A DNA stretch of 64,000 nucleotides from the NCBI GenBank assembly GCA_010671905.1, contig JAAHII010000001.1, positions 1,798,001 through 1,862,000 on the forward strand. The letters run 5' to 3'. Both the position numbers and the translations under genes were made by a program. Origin of the DNA: Leptolyngbya sp. SIOISBB. Its GTDB lineage: Bacteria; Cyanobacteriota; Cyanobacteriia; Phormidesmidales; Phormidesmidaceae. Positions 11,924 to 20,943 of this stretch are shown here, one piece after another (within the stretch, counting starts at the first letter, position 1; every line of letters begins with the position of its first letter). The notes beneath the pieces were generated by a model. The model searched no databases, was not told the DNA's origin, and worked only from the letters and a program-made list of their open reading frames with translations.

Positions 11924-13066
11924 ATGAGTTTTCCGGTTGTTTTGTCTCTGATTGTTGGCTTCGTGCTGCTGGTTGCCGGTGCGGAAGGGTTTGTCCGAGG
12001 TGCGGCCAAACTCGCCGCCGTGGTGGGCCTGTCACCCTTGGTAATTGGATTAACCGTTGTCAGTTATGGCACTAGCGCCCCAGAATTGGCGGTCAGCCTA
12101 CAAGCAAGCTTCCACGGTCAAGCCGAAATCGCTTTGGGCAATGTGATTGGCAGCAACATTTTCAATATTTTGATGACTCTAGGGATTGCCGCGATCATCG
12201 TTCCGTTGACCGTTGCTCAGCAGCTAATTCGGCTAGATGTTCCTATCATGATCGGCGTGACGGTGCTGATGCTCATGTTTGCCATTGATGGGGAGCTCGG
12301 TCAGTTTGACGGTGTGGTCTTGTTATTGGGGAGTGTAGTCTACACCGCCTTTTTGGTTTATCAGAGCCGTAAGGAAGTCAATGTCGAAGTGCAAGCGGAG
12401 TATGCCCAGGAATACGCGAGCCCTGAGAAACGGGGTTGGCAAGTCGCCATCCAAAATCTCCTCTTTTTGTTAGGAGGGCTAACTATTCTGGTAGTAGGGG
12501 CCAATTTGTTAGTATCGGGGGCGACATCAGTCGCGGAAGCGTTCGGGGTCAGTCAGCTCATTATTGGTCTGACGATTGTGGCAATTGGCACGTCTCTGCC
12601 AGAACTCGCGACGTCTTTGGTGGCCTGCTATCGGGGAGAACGAGATATCGCGGTAGGCAATGTCGTCGGTAGCAACATTTTCAATATTTTGACAATTTTG
12701 GGCGTCACCGCCACGTTTAATGGCGTACCTGTTTCCAATGCAGCAATCAGTTTTGACATCCCGGTGATGCTGGCAGTGGCGATCGCGTCACTCCCCATTT
12801 TTTACACCGGCAATCGCATTTCCCGCTGGGAAGGCTTACTGTTTGTGAGCTATTACTTGGCCTACACAGCCTACCTGGGCTTAGATGCGGTCGGTCATGA
12901 CAAACTGGGGCTTTTTAGCAATGTCATGCTGCTGTTCGTGATTCCGTTGACGGTGATCACTCTGGTAACCATCTTGCTGCGTCGGCCCAATGGTCTGACC
13001 ACGGCTAAACAGGCTAAAGCCGCTAGACAGTCCCAACCCGACTCAAAACCCCCCCGGAACGACTAG
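11924..13066 (+). CDS. Calcium/sodium antiporter of the CaCA superfamily
   Basis: Membrane antiporter of 380 aa in the YrbG-like branch. It has the internal two-fold repeat of the family. The first alpha repeat has VIGLTVVSYGTSAPELAVS followed by GNVIGSNIFNIL. The second has IIGLTIVAIGTSLPELATS followed by GNVVGSNIFNIL. These acidic GTS-PE motifs bind the cation. About ten hydrophobic segments are visible, with a charged cytoplasmic loop near 145-170. Its last 44 bp overlap the 3' end of the convergent amylase gene. Confidence 0.92.
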   Translation: MSFPVVLSLIVGFVLLVAGAEGFVRGAAKLAAVVGLSPLVIGLTVVSYGTSAPELAVSLQASFHGQAEIALGNVIGSNIFNILMTLGIAAIIVPLTVAQQLIRLDVPIMIGVTVLMLMFAIDGELGQFDGVVLLLGSVVYTAFLVYQSRKEVNVEVQAEYAQEYASPEKRGWQVAIQNLLFLLGGLTILVVGANLLVSGATSVAEAFGVSQLIIGLTIVAIGTSLPELATSLVACYRGERDIAVGNVVGSNIFNILTILGVTATFNGVPVSNAAISFDIPVMLAVAIASLPIFYTGNRISRWEGLLFVSYYLAYTAYLGLDAVGHDKLGLFSNVMLLFVIPLTVITLVTILLRRPNGLTTAKQAKAARQSQPDSKPPRND

Positions 13067-14489
13067 GAACGATCATCACCGAACGCTCATCGAGGCTGGG
13101 AGTGGTCGTCAACGGTCCATATAGCAATGTCCAGTCGCCTTTGAGTTGAGGGAAGGCTTGGTGAAGATCAATTTCGTGATCGCTGTCTCCACTGTTAACC
13201 AACACCATCAATATTTCATCGTCCTGTCGTCGCAAAAAGCCATAGAGATAGCCATCGGCGATACTTGGTTGATATGCCCCCGTGCGCAGCGCTGGATATT
13301 GATGTCGTAGTTGAATTAACGCCTGATGGTGTTTCAAAAGATCAGTATCCCAGTTCACTTCAGCAGGAAAGGCCCAACGACAGTCAGGGTCGAGACCACC
13401 TTTTAAGCCCACTTCATCACCGTAGTAAACACACGGCGCACCTGGAAAGGTCATTTGCAGCAGCACCGCGAGCTTTAAACTCGGCACGTCATCGCCCATT
13501 ACCGTCAAGGCCCGGGCAACGTCATGACTCGACAGAAGATTGAGCTGGGCTTGGTGAATTTCCCAATCGTAGAGGGCAAGTAAAGCCTCCATTTTGGCCT
13601 GATAACCCGCTGCGTCTAACGCCGGATAGGGATAGTAATCGGGCGTTTCAACATATTCCATAGCGACGCGATCGCCCGCCGCAAAGGCCATCGTTGGCCC
13701 GGCAAAGACGTAATTCATGACGGCATCAAAGGTTTTGCCGTCTAGCCACTCGGCAGCCGGTTTCCAAACTTCGCCCACAATATAGGCTTCAGGATTGATC
13801 GCCTTGATACGATCGCGAAACTCTTCCCAAAAGCCCGGCGCTTTAATCTCAAACGGGACATCCAACCGCCAGCCATCAATGCCCTGGCGAATCCAATATT
13901 CACCGATGCGCATGATATATTCCCGCACCGCCGGATTATCGTGATTGAACTGCGGTAAAGCGCGATTGTTGACCCAACTCGCATAGTTAGCCGGCAAATT
14001 GCCGTCATAGGCTGACAAGGGCCATTTTTCTACCTTAAACCAATCCACCCAGGGCGAATGTGGGCCATTTTCTAAGATGTCGCTGAAAAAGAAGAACCCT
14101 CGGCTCGCATGATTAAAGACGCCGTCTAACACAATGCGCATATGGCGATCGTGGGCCGCTGCCAACAACTCGGCAAATGCTTCGTTGCCCCCCAACAGCG
14201 GATCAACTTGGTAGTAATCATGGGTATGGTAGCGGTGATTACACGTGGACTGAAAAATCGGGGTCAAATAGATAGCATTAACCCCCAAATCTTCTAAGTA
14301 ATCCAAATTTTCCATCACGCCCCAGAGGTCACCGCCTTTGTAGCCAGAGAGGGTGGGCGGCGTATTCCAAGGTTCCAGCGTTACCGCCATGGCCGGCTGA
14401 TCAACAGGACGTCGTGCTCGCGCAAATCGGTCTGGAAAAATCTGATAAAAGACGGCGTGCTTAACCCATTCAGGCGTCCGAATAGTCAT
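13023..14489 (-). CDS. Alpha-amylase family glycoside hydrolase (GH13)
   Basis: A protein of 488 aa with the GH13 barrel, probably neopullulanase- or cyclomaltodextrinase-like. The conserved regions are VLDGVFNH, GWRLDVPFEI (nucleophile Asp), YIVGEVWKP (acid/base Glu) and LLSSHDVARAL (transition-state Asp). The N-terminal YQIFPDRFAR is typical of the maltogenic-type subfamily. No signal peptide is seen, so it probably acts on internal glucans. An in-frame GTG 21 bases upstream is an alternative start. The gene overlaps the antiporter gene tail to tail by 44 bp. Confidence 0.9.
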   Translation of the reverse strand: MTIRTPEWVKHAVFYQIFPDRFARARRPVDQPAMAVTLEPWNTPPTLSGYKGGDLWGVMENLDYLEDLGVNAIYLTPIFQSTCNHRYHTHDYYQVDPLLGGNEAFAELLAAAHDRHMRIVLDGVFNHASRGFFFFSDILENGPHSPWVDWFKVEKWPLSAYDGNLPANYASWVNNRALPQFNHDNPAVREYIMRIGEYWIRQGIDGWRLDVPFEIKAPGFWEEFRDRIKAINPEAYIVGEVWKPAAEWLDGKTFDAVMNYVFAGPTMAFAAGDRVAMEYVETPDYYPYPALDAAGYQAKMEALLALYDWEIHQAQLNLLSSHDVARALTVMGDDVPSLKLAVLLQMTFPGAPCVYYGDEVGLKGGLDPDCRWAFPAEVNWDTDLLKHHQALIQLRHQYPALRTGAYQPSIADGYLYGFLRRQDDEILMVLVNSGDSDHEIDLHQAFPQLKGDWTLLYGPLTTTPSLDERSVMIVPSRSGGVLSRVGTV

Positions 14490-14710
14490 AATTTGGTTTC
14501 TTATTTCCACGGATAGGCTAGCGGAAAGTGTGGCAGAACGATAGCGTCACCAGGGAGATCCGCCGATGCCTTTACTCTCTCAGCCCACCTTACTCCTCTC
14601 TACCTTCTCATTCCGTTCTGCCGACCTTCCCCTCTAACCTTCATATCATCACCTCATGCTTCACAAAATGACACAATAAAGAAGTTGTGTGCTGGCAGTG
14701 ACGGTCCGTT

Positions 14711-16540
14711 ATGAAACGGTTGAATTTCGAGGGTTTGCGGCGCTTTTGGACGATCGCCAAAGCATATTGGTCAGGCGAAGAAAAGTGGCAAGCGCGAGGA
14801 TTACTGCTGCTGATTGTCATCTTGCTGTTGGGTTATACCGGCCTCAGCGTGGTGTTGAACAATCAGCGGGGCGAACTCATCTCGGCGCTGACGTCTAAAG
14901 ATGAAGCGCGATTCTGGCAAACGGTGGTCATCTTTATCGGCGTACTGGTGGTGTATGCGCCGTTGCTGGCAGGCTACACCTATCTGCGCGATCGCTTAGG
15001 GCTAGAGTGGCGCCGCTGGCTAACCGATCGCTTTGTGTCGCGATATTTTAGCGATCGGGCTTTTTACCGGATTAATCAATCCAACGTCGACATCGATAAC
15101 CCAGACCAACGGATGGCCGAGGATGTTAGAAGCTTCACCCAAGAGTCGCTGACGCTGGTTTTAGTGATCGCTTCCTCACTGCTGGAAATTGCGGCCTTTA
15201 GCGGTATTTTATGGGGCATTTCTCGGGAACTAGTGCTGTTTTTGGTGGGCTACGCCATCGTCGGTACCATTTTGACCGTGGGCGTCTTTGGCAAACCGCT
15301 GGTGCGACTGAACTTTGAACAACTCAAGCGGGAAGCGGACTTCCGGTTTGGTTTGGTGCGCATTCGCGAAAACGCTGAAGCGATCGCGTTCTATCAAGGC
15401 GAATCTCAAGAATCGACTCAGGTCAAAAATCGCTTTATGCAGGCCTTCGAGAACTACAAACGCCTACTCCAGTGGCAACTCGGCCTCAATGGCTTAACGA
15501 ACGCCTACGAATTTATCCCCTTCGTATTACCCGCACTAGTCGTCGCTCCGGCAGTATTTAGCAGTGAGCTAGAAGTGGGCAAGGTTAGCGAAGCCCAGGG
15601 TGCCTTCATCCGCGTCTTCTTTTCCCTCAACGTGATTGTGGATCGGTTTCAAGCTCTCACAGCGTTTGGCGCAGGCATTGACCGACTCTACGACTTTGCC
15701 GACTCACTCGGCCACATTGAACATAAAAAAGATGCTGCCGATCTGCTATCGACAACTAGCAACGATGCAGAACCCACCTCAATTGCTGCCGAGGTCTCGA
15801 CAAAGGCCGACTCTGAAGCAGTCACAACGGCAGAGCTTGAGACCGCGTCCCCTCATCCCGTCATCATCCAAGAGGTCGCGCCCCAACTTAGCCTGCACCA
15901 CCTGACCTTGCAAACTCCTAACTACCAACGCACCCTGATCGAAGATTTGACGCTGGAGTTGGCGACAGATAGTTCTTTGTTAGTCGCGGGGCCGAGTGGC
16001 TGTGGTAAAAGTTCCTTGCTAAGGGCGATCGCGGGATTGTGGAATACTGGCAAAGGACTGATTCAGCGACCCACCATGCAGCAGATGCTGTTCCTGCCGC
16101 AAAAGCCCTACATGATTCTCGGGACGCTACGTGAGCAGCTCCTTTATCCTTATCCCGAGGCTGAGATCACTGATGAACAGCTCCACAAGGTGCTCACAGA
16201 AGTCAATTTGCCGAACTTGGCCGAACGATTTAACGGCTTGGATGCCGAAGCAGAATGGAGCGACGTCTTATCCCTAGGTGAGCAGCAACGGCTAAGCTTT
16301 GCCCGGGTTCTACTACATCAGCCCACCTATGCCATCCTCGACGAGGCCACCAGCGCCTTGGATAGCCATAATGAAGCGCAGTTATACAAAGCGCTAGAAA
16401 CCACTGCAACCACTTATCTCAGTGTCGGTCACCATGAATCGCTTGAAGCTCATCACCATTTACTGCTACGCCTAGCGGAAGATCAGACTTGGCAACTCAG
16501 CCATCTTGAGAATCCCGAAAATGCTTTGGCAGGCCAGTGA
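14711..16540 (+). CDS. ABC transporter, fused permease and ATPase (SbmA/BacA-like)
   Basis: A protein of 609 aa. The N-terminal half is an ABC_membrane_2 permease of the SbmA/BacA/ABCD type, recognisable by NPDQRMAEDVRSF and by GLTNAYEFIPFVLPALVVAP. The C-terminal half is the ATPase: Walker A GPSGCGKSSLL, signature LSLGEQQRLSFAR, Walker B YAILDEATSALD. A low-complexity acidic/Ala/Thr linker of about 45 residues joins the halves. Relatives move peptides, fatty acyl-CoA or cobalamin. The substrate here is unknown. Confidence 0.9.
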   Translation: MKRLNFEGLRRFWTIAKAYWSGEEKWQARGLLLLIVILLLGYTGLSVVLNNQRGELISALTSKDEARFWQTVVIFIGVLVVYAPLLAGYTYLRDRLGLEWRRWLTDRFVSRYFSDRAFYRINQSNVDIDNPDQRMAEDVRSFTQESLTLVLVIASSLLEIAAFSGILWGISRELVLFLVGYAIVGTILTVGVFGKPLVRLNFEQLKREADFRFGLVRIRENAEAIAFYQGESQESTQVKNRFMQAFENYKRLLQWQLGLNGLTNAYEFIPFVLPALVVAPAVFSSELEVGKVSEAQGAFIRVFFSLNVIVDRFQALTAFGAGIDRLYDFADSLGHIEHKKDAADLLSTTSNDAEPTSIAAEVSTKADSEAVTTAELETASPHPVIIQEVAPQLSLHHLTLQTPNYQRTLIEDLTLELATDSSLLVAGPSGCGKSSLLRAIAGLWNTGKGLIQRPTMQQMLFLPQKPYMILGTLREQLLYPYPEAEITDEQLHKVLTEVNLPNLAERFNGLDAEAEWSDVLSLGEQQRLSFARVLLHQPTYAILDEATSALDSHNEAQLYKALETTATTYLSVGHHESLEAHHHLLLRLAEDQTWQLSHLENPENALAGQ

Positions 16541-16563
16541 CCAATATTCCAGTGACCAATATT
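16534..16563 (+). repeat. 15-bp tandem duplication across the ABC transporter stop codon
   Basis: CCAGTGACCAATATT occurs twice head to tail (16534-16548 and 16549-16563). The stop codon TGA at 16538-16540 lies in the first copy. It looks like a simple replication-slippage duplication. Confidence 0.75.
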
Positions 16564-16765
16564 GTGGACTGCAGCGACAACCCATGGGCATGGGAAGTCT
16601 AAGCTTACTTAATGATGAACTGGTATCAGCCAGCAATTTTCTGGGCCATGACTGCTGAGATAGTCTCTAATATCTCAGCCTCCGGGGAAATGAGAACAGC
16701 TCAAACCACGAAAATCCGCAGTTAGTGAGATTTCCATCTTTGAATTGCCAACTCTGTTATCCCGC

Positions 16766-17200
16766 TCAATAGCTGCCGCCCACGCTGATGGGAGTACCCA
16801 CAATCTCGGCACGAGTGATGTCCAGATTATCGAGGATGGCCCCAGCGACATCAACAAAGTAGAGTTTAGCTTCGGTCAGATTTACCCCTGACAAATCGGC
16901 ATTGCGAAAGCTCGCATTAGTTAAGAGTGCATTACTCAGCACTGCGCCTTGTAAGTTAGCGCCCTCTAAATCAGCCCCCTCCAGATTGGCTTCTGACAAG
17001 TTGGCATTAGTCAAATCAGCCTGCCGTAAGTCAGCCCCAATCAGATGCGCTTGCGAGAGATCGGCATTCGACAAATCGCAGGCGTAACAGGTGTTTGTTG
17101 CCAACAACTGCTCAACATGAGCAGGGTCTTCTGCCTGGACAGGGGTCGCCCACATGATGGGAATAGCAACCGATAGCGCCATCGCGATAATCAGTTTCAT
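16766..17200 (-). CDS. Secreted pentapeptide-repeat protein
   Basis: A protein of 144 aa from the ATG at 17200, which is preceded by a strong AAGGAGG. Residues 1-24 form a signal peptide (MKLIIAMALSVAIPIMWA, cut after VQA). There follows a CYAC pair and then about 15 A(D/N)LxxA pentapeptide repeats (DLSNADLSQAHLIGADL and onward), which fold as a right-handed beta-helix. A longer start 51 bases upstream would hide the signal peptide and lacks the binding site. It is probably periplasmic or thylakoid-lumenal, and its role is unknown. Confidence 0.85.
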   Translation of the reverse strand: MKLIIAMALSVAIPIMWATPVQAEDPAHVEQLLATNTCYACDLSNADLSQAHLIGADLRQADLTNANLSEANLEGADLEGANLQGAVLSNALLTNASFRNADLSGVNLTEAKLYFVDVAGAILDNLDITRAEIVGTPISVGGSY

Positions 17201-17406
17201 CTTTCCCTCCTTTTGAACAAATCCTGACAAAGGAGCCGTTAGCTGTTTCAAATACCGTCAAGCACCCAGAATACGGCAGCGATCGCCAACATTTCACTAA
17301 TAGTCAAACCGTATAGAAATGGCTGAGGATACAAAGTAAACAGCTCATATCGAGCAAAGTCAAAATGTGCTCTAAATTACCAATTCCGAAACGATTTGAG
17401 AGCCTT

Positions 17407-17443
17407 AAGCTTTGTTGCACCGTAGTGCAAAGCTTTGTTTTTA
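17407..17443 (+). terminator. Terminator-like hairpin followed by T-run
   Basis: AAGCTTT and GCAC on the left pair with GTGCAAAGCTT on the right around a CGTA loop, with a three-base bulge, followed by TGTTTTT. The orientation points to a plus-strand transcript, yet no plus-strand gene lies directly upstream. It could end a small RNA, or be a chance structure. Confidence 0.4.
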
Positions 17444-17853
17444 AAATAGGCCCGTTTGCCATGCCTATATGTTCGCACATTTATTTTGAATGAGGAAGCT
17501 GAAAAGCTTACCTGTCATGAATCTTAGGGCTCTGCCGCGATACCAAGAGACAGAGATTCTTATTACAGTCTTCATGAAATGGGCAGATATTTTCCGGGAC
17601 GATTGGTCAATATAGGGTAGGTAAAACCAACCGAAATAAATAGCATTTACCATCAGCACTCTATCGTTAGATAGATTTTGAATTGATCAGACTCTATAAG
17701 GTTCACTTTGACATTTAGAAATGCTGCAGAGTTAAACGATTGACTTGTTCGCTAACAACTTAATCGCCCTGACGAGTGTGTTAGGTTTGAGCTTATCAAC
17801 AGTTCGCTTCACACTCCACGTTGTCCAATATTCAGCTTCACACCTGTGGAAAT

Positions 17854-18045
17854 ATGCTTTGTCAAACCTGTAAACGGAAATCAGATTGTCTGCCAGCGGC
17901 GTTAGCGGCTGGTGATGCCCAGCTATACGCACTCTTAGAAGGGTTGAAGGGCTGCGATCGCTACTTGGCTCCAAAGCCGACAACGGCTAAAACATCATCG
18001 GCTAAGCGCCAACTGCTCCAGATGTTCACACGTCATCCCGCCTAG
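17854..18045 (+). CDS. Possible small Cys-containing protein
   Basis: A frame of 63 aa from the ATG at 17854: MLCQTCKRKSDCLPAALAAG and onward. A CxxCxxxxxC cluster near the N-terminus could bind metal. The middle (DAQLYALLEGLKGCDRYLAP) looks like an amphipathic helix. A TTG 33 bases upstream is also in frame. No family is recognised and no good ribosome binding site is seen. The composition resembles coding sequence, but the call is weak. Confidence 0.35.
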   Translation: MLCQTCKRKSDCLPAALAAGDAQLYALLEGLKGCDRYLAPKPTTAKTSSAKRQLLQMFTRHPA

Positions 18046-18282
18046 ACGACTGACTTTACCCCCTGTGCGAACTGCACTGAGTGGACGGCTGGCGCACTCA
18101 AGCAGGCAGTGGGTGTGATCCCAGAGAAAAATCCTTCAGAGTCGATGGCTGCGTACAGTCATTTTTCTTGTACTTATAATCCTGAGTGGCTCTTTGGATT
18201 GAACTTAGGTATGCCAGATATCGATAGGTTTCACTAAGCCTGTGGCAAGCTAGCTGATGTTGTATCTTCACGAAGCTCAGCT

Positions 18283-19182
18283 ATGACAACTGCCACGATC
18301 CCGATTTGGACTCTCCGCGATCGCGATTTCCATTGGGGCGATCGCACCTACGTCATGGGTGTCCTCAATGTCACGCCCGATAGCTTTAGTGACGGGGGTC
18401 AGTTCGATACGCTACCGGGGGCGATCGCCCAAGCGACTTCTCTGCTCAAAGCTGGAGTTGACATTTTAGATATTGGCGGCCAGTCCACCCGCCCAGGCGC
18501 TAAGCAAATCTCTGTCGAAGAAGAACAACAACGAGTCGTGCCGGTGATTGAGGCAATTCGGGCAAGTACTGATGCCCAACTGTCGCAAATGGTCATCTCC
18601 GTCGATACAACCCGGGCAGCCGTGGCCCGAGAGGCCGTGCGGGCAGGGGCTGATTTGGTGAATGACATCTCTGGCGGCACCTTTGATGCCGCGATGTTCG
18701 CTACCGTGGCCGACCTGGGAGTGCCAATCATTTTGATGCACATTCGCGGCACCCCCGAGACCATGCAGCAGCAGACTGACTACGCTGACTTAATCAATGA
18801 AATCTACGACTTTTTAGCCCGTCAGATCGAGACAGCCCAAGCAGCTGGCCTCGACCACAGTCAAATTGCGATTGATCCCGGCATTGGTTTTGCCAAAAGC
18901 TATCCGCAAAATTTGGAAATCCTTAGGCAGGTTTCCGTCTTTCGCCAACTGCACTGCCCGATCCTCATTGGTCCATCGCGAAAAAGCTTTATTGGCTGGC
19001 TATTACAGCAGCCTGATCCCCAGCAACGCGTCTGGGGTACTGCCGCTGCCTGTTGTGCCGCGATCGCGGGGGGGGCTGACATCATTCGAGTGCATGATGG
19101 AGACGCCATGGTTCAGGTAGCAAAAGTCGCTGACGCCATCTGGCGCCAGCGACTCCCGGAGTATTGTGTCAACCCAACCTAA
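18283..19182 (+). CDS. folP: Dihydropteroate synthase
   Basis: Folate biosynthesis enzyme joining p-aminobenzoate to hydroxymethyl-dihydropterin pyrophosphate, 299 aa. Family signatures in order: VLNVTPDSFSDGG, DIGGQSTRPGA, ISVDTTRAAVA, NDISGG, DPGIGFAKS, PILIGPSRKSFIG and GGADIIRVHD. The N-terminus carries about 15 extra residues with two HIP1 sites. It is a single gene, and no other folate gene is adjacent. Confidence 0.96.
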   Translation: MTTATIPIWTLRDRDFHWGDRTYVMGVLNVTPDSFSDGGQFDTLPGAIAQATSLLKAGVDILDIGGQSTRPGAKQISVEEEQQRVVPVIEAIRASTDAQLSQMVISVDTTRAAVAREAVRAGADLVNDISGGTFDAAMFATVADLGVPIILMHIRGTPETMQQQTDYADLINEIYDFLARQIETAQAAGLDHSQIAIDPGIGFAKSYPQNLEILRQVSVFRQLHCPILIGPSRKSFIGWLLQQPDPQQRVWGTAAACCAAIAGGADIIRVHDGDAMVQVAKVADAIWRQRLPEYCVNPT

Positions 19183-19282
19183 CGAAACGGTGGGCAATCA
19201 TCGACCACATAGTGGCAAACAATTTGACTTTTCCTATCTGAGTAAGCGTTTCACCCAACCATCAGACGAACCCTCTGCCACC

Positions 19283-20422
19283 TTAGCGGAAGCGCACATC
19301 CCGGAAAACAAGGCGAGAGTTAAAGCCCTCTCGTCGTAATTCCAAAACTCGGATGGTGGCGTCTTCTTCGCTGCTAAACGACCCTGCATTAATGAAGTCG
19401 CCCTGCCGAGAAGAGGTATCCATAAAGGCCTCTGGATAAAATCGTTGAACCTCCCTGAGGGTGTCTTCGCCACCAAAGACAGCAGCCACATAAGCATCAC
19501 TAACTCTAGTAGAGGGCAGATCACCACCGCCGCCATCACCACCGTTACAAGGCCGCCCAGGCGGGAAATCAGCTGAGGGGATACTATTTTGAGGCACGCC
19601 AACACTCCCTTCGCGAACAAGTCGGACATCGTTGGCATTATAGATTTCCAAAAAGGTGGTGTTGTCGCAGTAATCGTAACGAGCATAGTACCGGACGGAT
19701 TGATTACTGAGGATGCCAGAAGACACATAACTGACCGAATCCTCAAAGGGCGACACCGGGTTCACCAACGTCGCTAGTTTTCCGTTCACTTCTTGGACAC
19801 TGCTAATGCGGTTAAAGACATTCATCAACCGTTGACCGCCGCGGTTAAACACCCGGACAGAATAGGTCTGCGTTTCAAAGAAGAGAACGGTGTCTTGTTG
19901 AGATTGACCTTGCCCCACACCTGGCGGCACGTTGAAGACTTCTACGACTTCCGCATCTTCGATCCGCACAACGTTATCTGACCCTTCAAGAATAAATAGA
20001 CGAGCAAAGCCCCCGGCGGGATCCTCAGGTTTATCGAATACCTGGGACGCATATTCCACCTGACGGCCGTTGTAAGTGCCAAAACTCACATAGGCATCTT
20101 GCCCGACAACAGTCCTCAAGGTCGCGGGTTGATTATTGACCCGCAGTATCTGTTGGGAATTATCAAAGACATTCATGCGCGTGCTGCCACCCTGCTGGAA
20201 GACCCGCACAGTGAACTCACCCGTGTTGTAGAGCAGTAGCGTGGTACCGACCTGTGCGACTTCTACCGACTGATCGCCCTCGATTGAGGTTTCAGGCAAC
20301 GCTGACTCTGGCATTTCTGTTGCGGCTTTAACCATGCCAAAGTTAGCAACAGCGCTCACAACCAGCGTTGACGCCAGTGTTAACGAGGCAACCTTACCGA
20401 TAAAAATAAGGGGGGACTTCAT
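19283..20422 (-). CDS. Secreted protein with internal repeats and SPOR-like C-terminus
   Basis: A protein of 379 aa from the ATG at 20422, which has AGGAG seven bases upstream (this decides against the ATG at 20437). It has a signal peptide (LIFIGKVASLTLASTLVVSAVA). Two related segments follow: one around TTLLLYNTGEFTVRVFQQGGSTRMNVFD, the other around DTVLFFETQTYSVRVFNRGG. The last 70 residues (AYVAAVFGG and then DFINAGSFSSEEDATIRV) resemble a SPOR-type peptidoglycan-binding fold. Function is unknown; a periplasmic or envelope role is inferred. Confidence 0.75.
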   Translation of the reverse strand: MKSPLIFIGKVASLTLASTLVVSAVANFGMVKAATEMPESALPETSIEGDQSVEVAQVGTTLLLYNTGEFTVRVFQQGGSTRMNVFDNSQQILRVNNQPATLRTVVGQDAYVSFGTYNGRQVEYASQVFDKPEDPAGGFARLFILEGSDNVVRIEDAEVVEVFNVPPGVGQGQSQQDTVLFFETQTYSVRVFNRGGQRLMNVFNRISSVQEVNGKLATLVNPVSPFEDSVSYVSSGILSNQSVRYYARYDYCDNTTFLEIYNANDVRLVREGSVGVPQNSIPSADFPPGRPCNGGDGGGGDLPSTRVSDAYVAAVFGGEDTLREVQRFYPEAFMDTSSRQGDFINAGSFSSEEDATIRVLELRREGFNSRLVFRDVRFR

Positions 20423-20943
20423 TACGTTGCTCCTCATCTTTAACCACCTATCTAGCCCGCCGAGATTCTGGTCAAAGGAAATGAAAACGCCACCGTCATG
20501 ACTCAGAAAACGCGCTTAGTACGACCGTAATTCTATGTCAACTTTCTGAAATGGCACGTTTTTTTTGATAATTCCAGCCGGTTATTGGGTGCAGCTTAAA
20601 TCAGTGGGCGAAGGTAGAGCAAAAGGGCATTGACCATCAATTTTTGTGGCAATCGCTTCACAACATGTCCCCTGCTGTGAGCAACAACACTGATTGACAA
20701 AACCTAGGCCCCTCTAGATAAAAAGGCTGCTGAATTTTGAGCGGGGTCTGGGTTTGGGCTTCGAGTACGGTGTGATTGCCCCATCGACTAAACTTAAATC
20801 TTGACCTGACCCGACTAAGCACGCCCAGTTTTTGACTGAGAACGGTTAGCCAAACGAACCATGTCGGTTCCCAAAGTGTTTTCTCACAAGTCACAGTATG
20901 ACTAGAAATCAACCCTTAAAGAGGAGTCTACAGGCAATGAATT
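20423..20943. other. Intergenic region carrying a ureD remnant
   Basis: About 520 bp without an intact gene. The middle holds a decayed urease accessory gene fragment (20658-20860, described separately). The rest shows nothing recognisable. Confidence 0.5.
20658..20860 (-). pseudogene. Fragment of urease accessory protein UreD
   Basis: The minus-strand reading FSRWGNHTVLEAQTQTPLKI, followed by QQPFYLEGPRFCQSVLLLTAG, matches the N-terminal part of UreD/UreH. That family has an aromatic-rich strand, then PLK(I/V)QRPFYPEG, C(H)SV and LLHTAGG. The frame then breaks at DML-stop, where UreD should continue GGDRL. The remaining 200 or so residues are missing, and no other urease gene is nearby. This looks like the relic of a deletion. 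Confidence 0.6.

Larger units (their letters stand above)
17201..18282. other. About 1.1 kb largely gene-free, AT-richer stretch
   Basis: It holds a terminator-like hairpin at 17407-17443 and one possible small gene at 17854-18045. Between 17440 and 17760 the sequence is AT-richer than its neighbours, and no protein family could be recognised on either strand. No tRNA-like cloverleaf was seen. Confidence 0.5.

Noticed and set aside
17465-17659. 64-aa minus-strand frame in the AT-rich spacer
   Set aside because: Aromatic-rich but without family or start signal; it could be a decayed fragment but cannot be supported.
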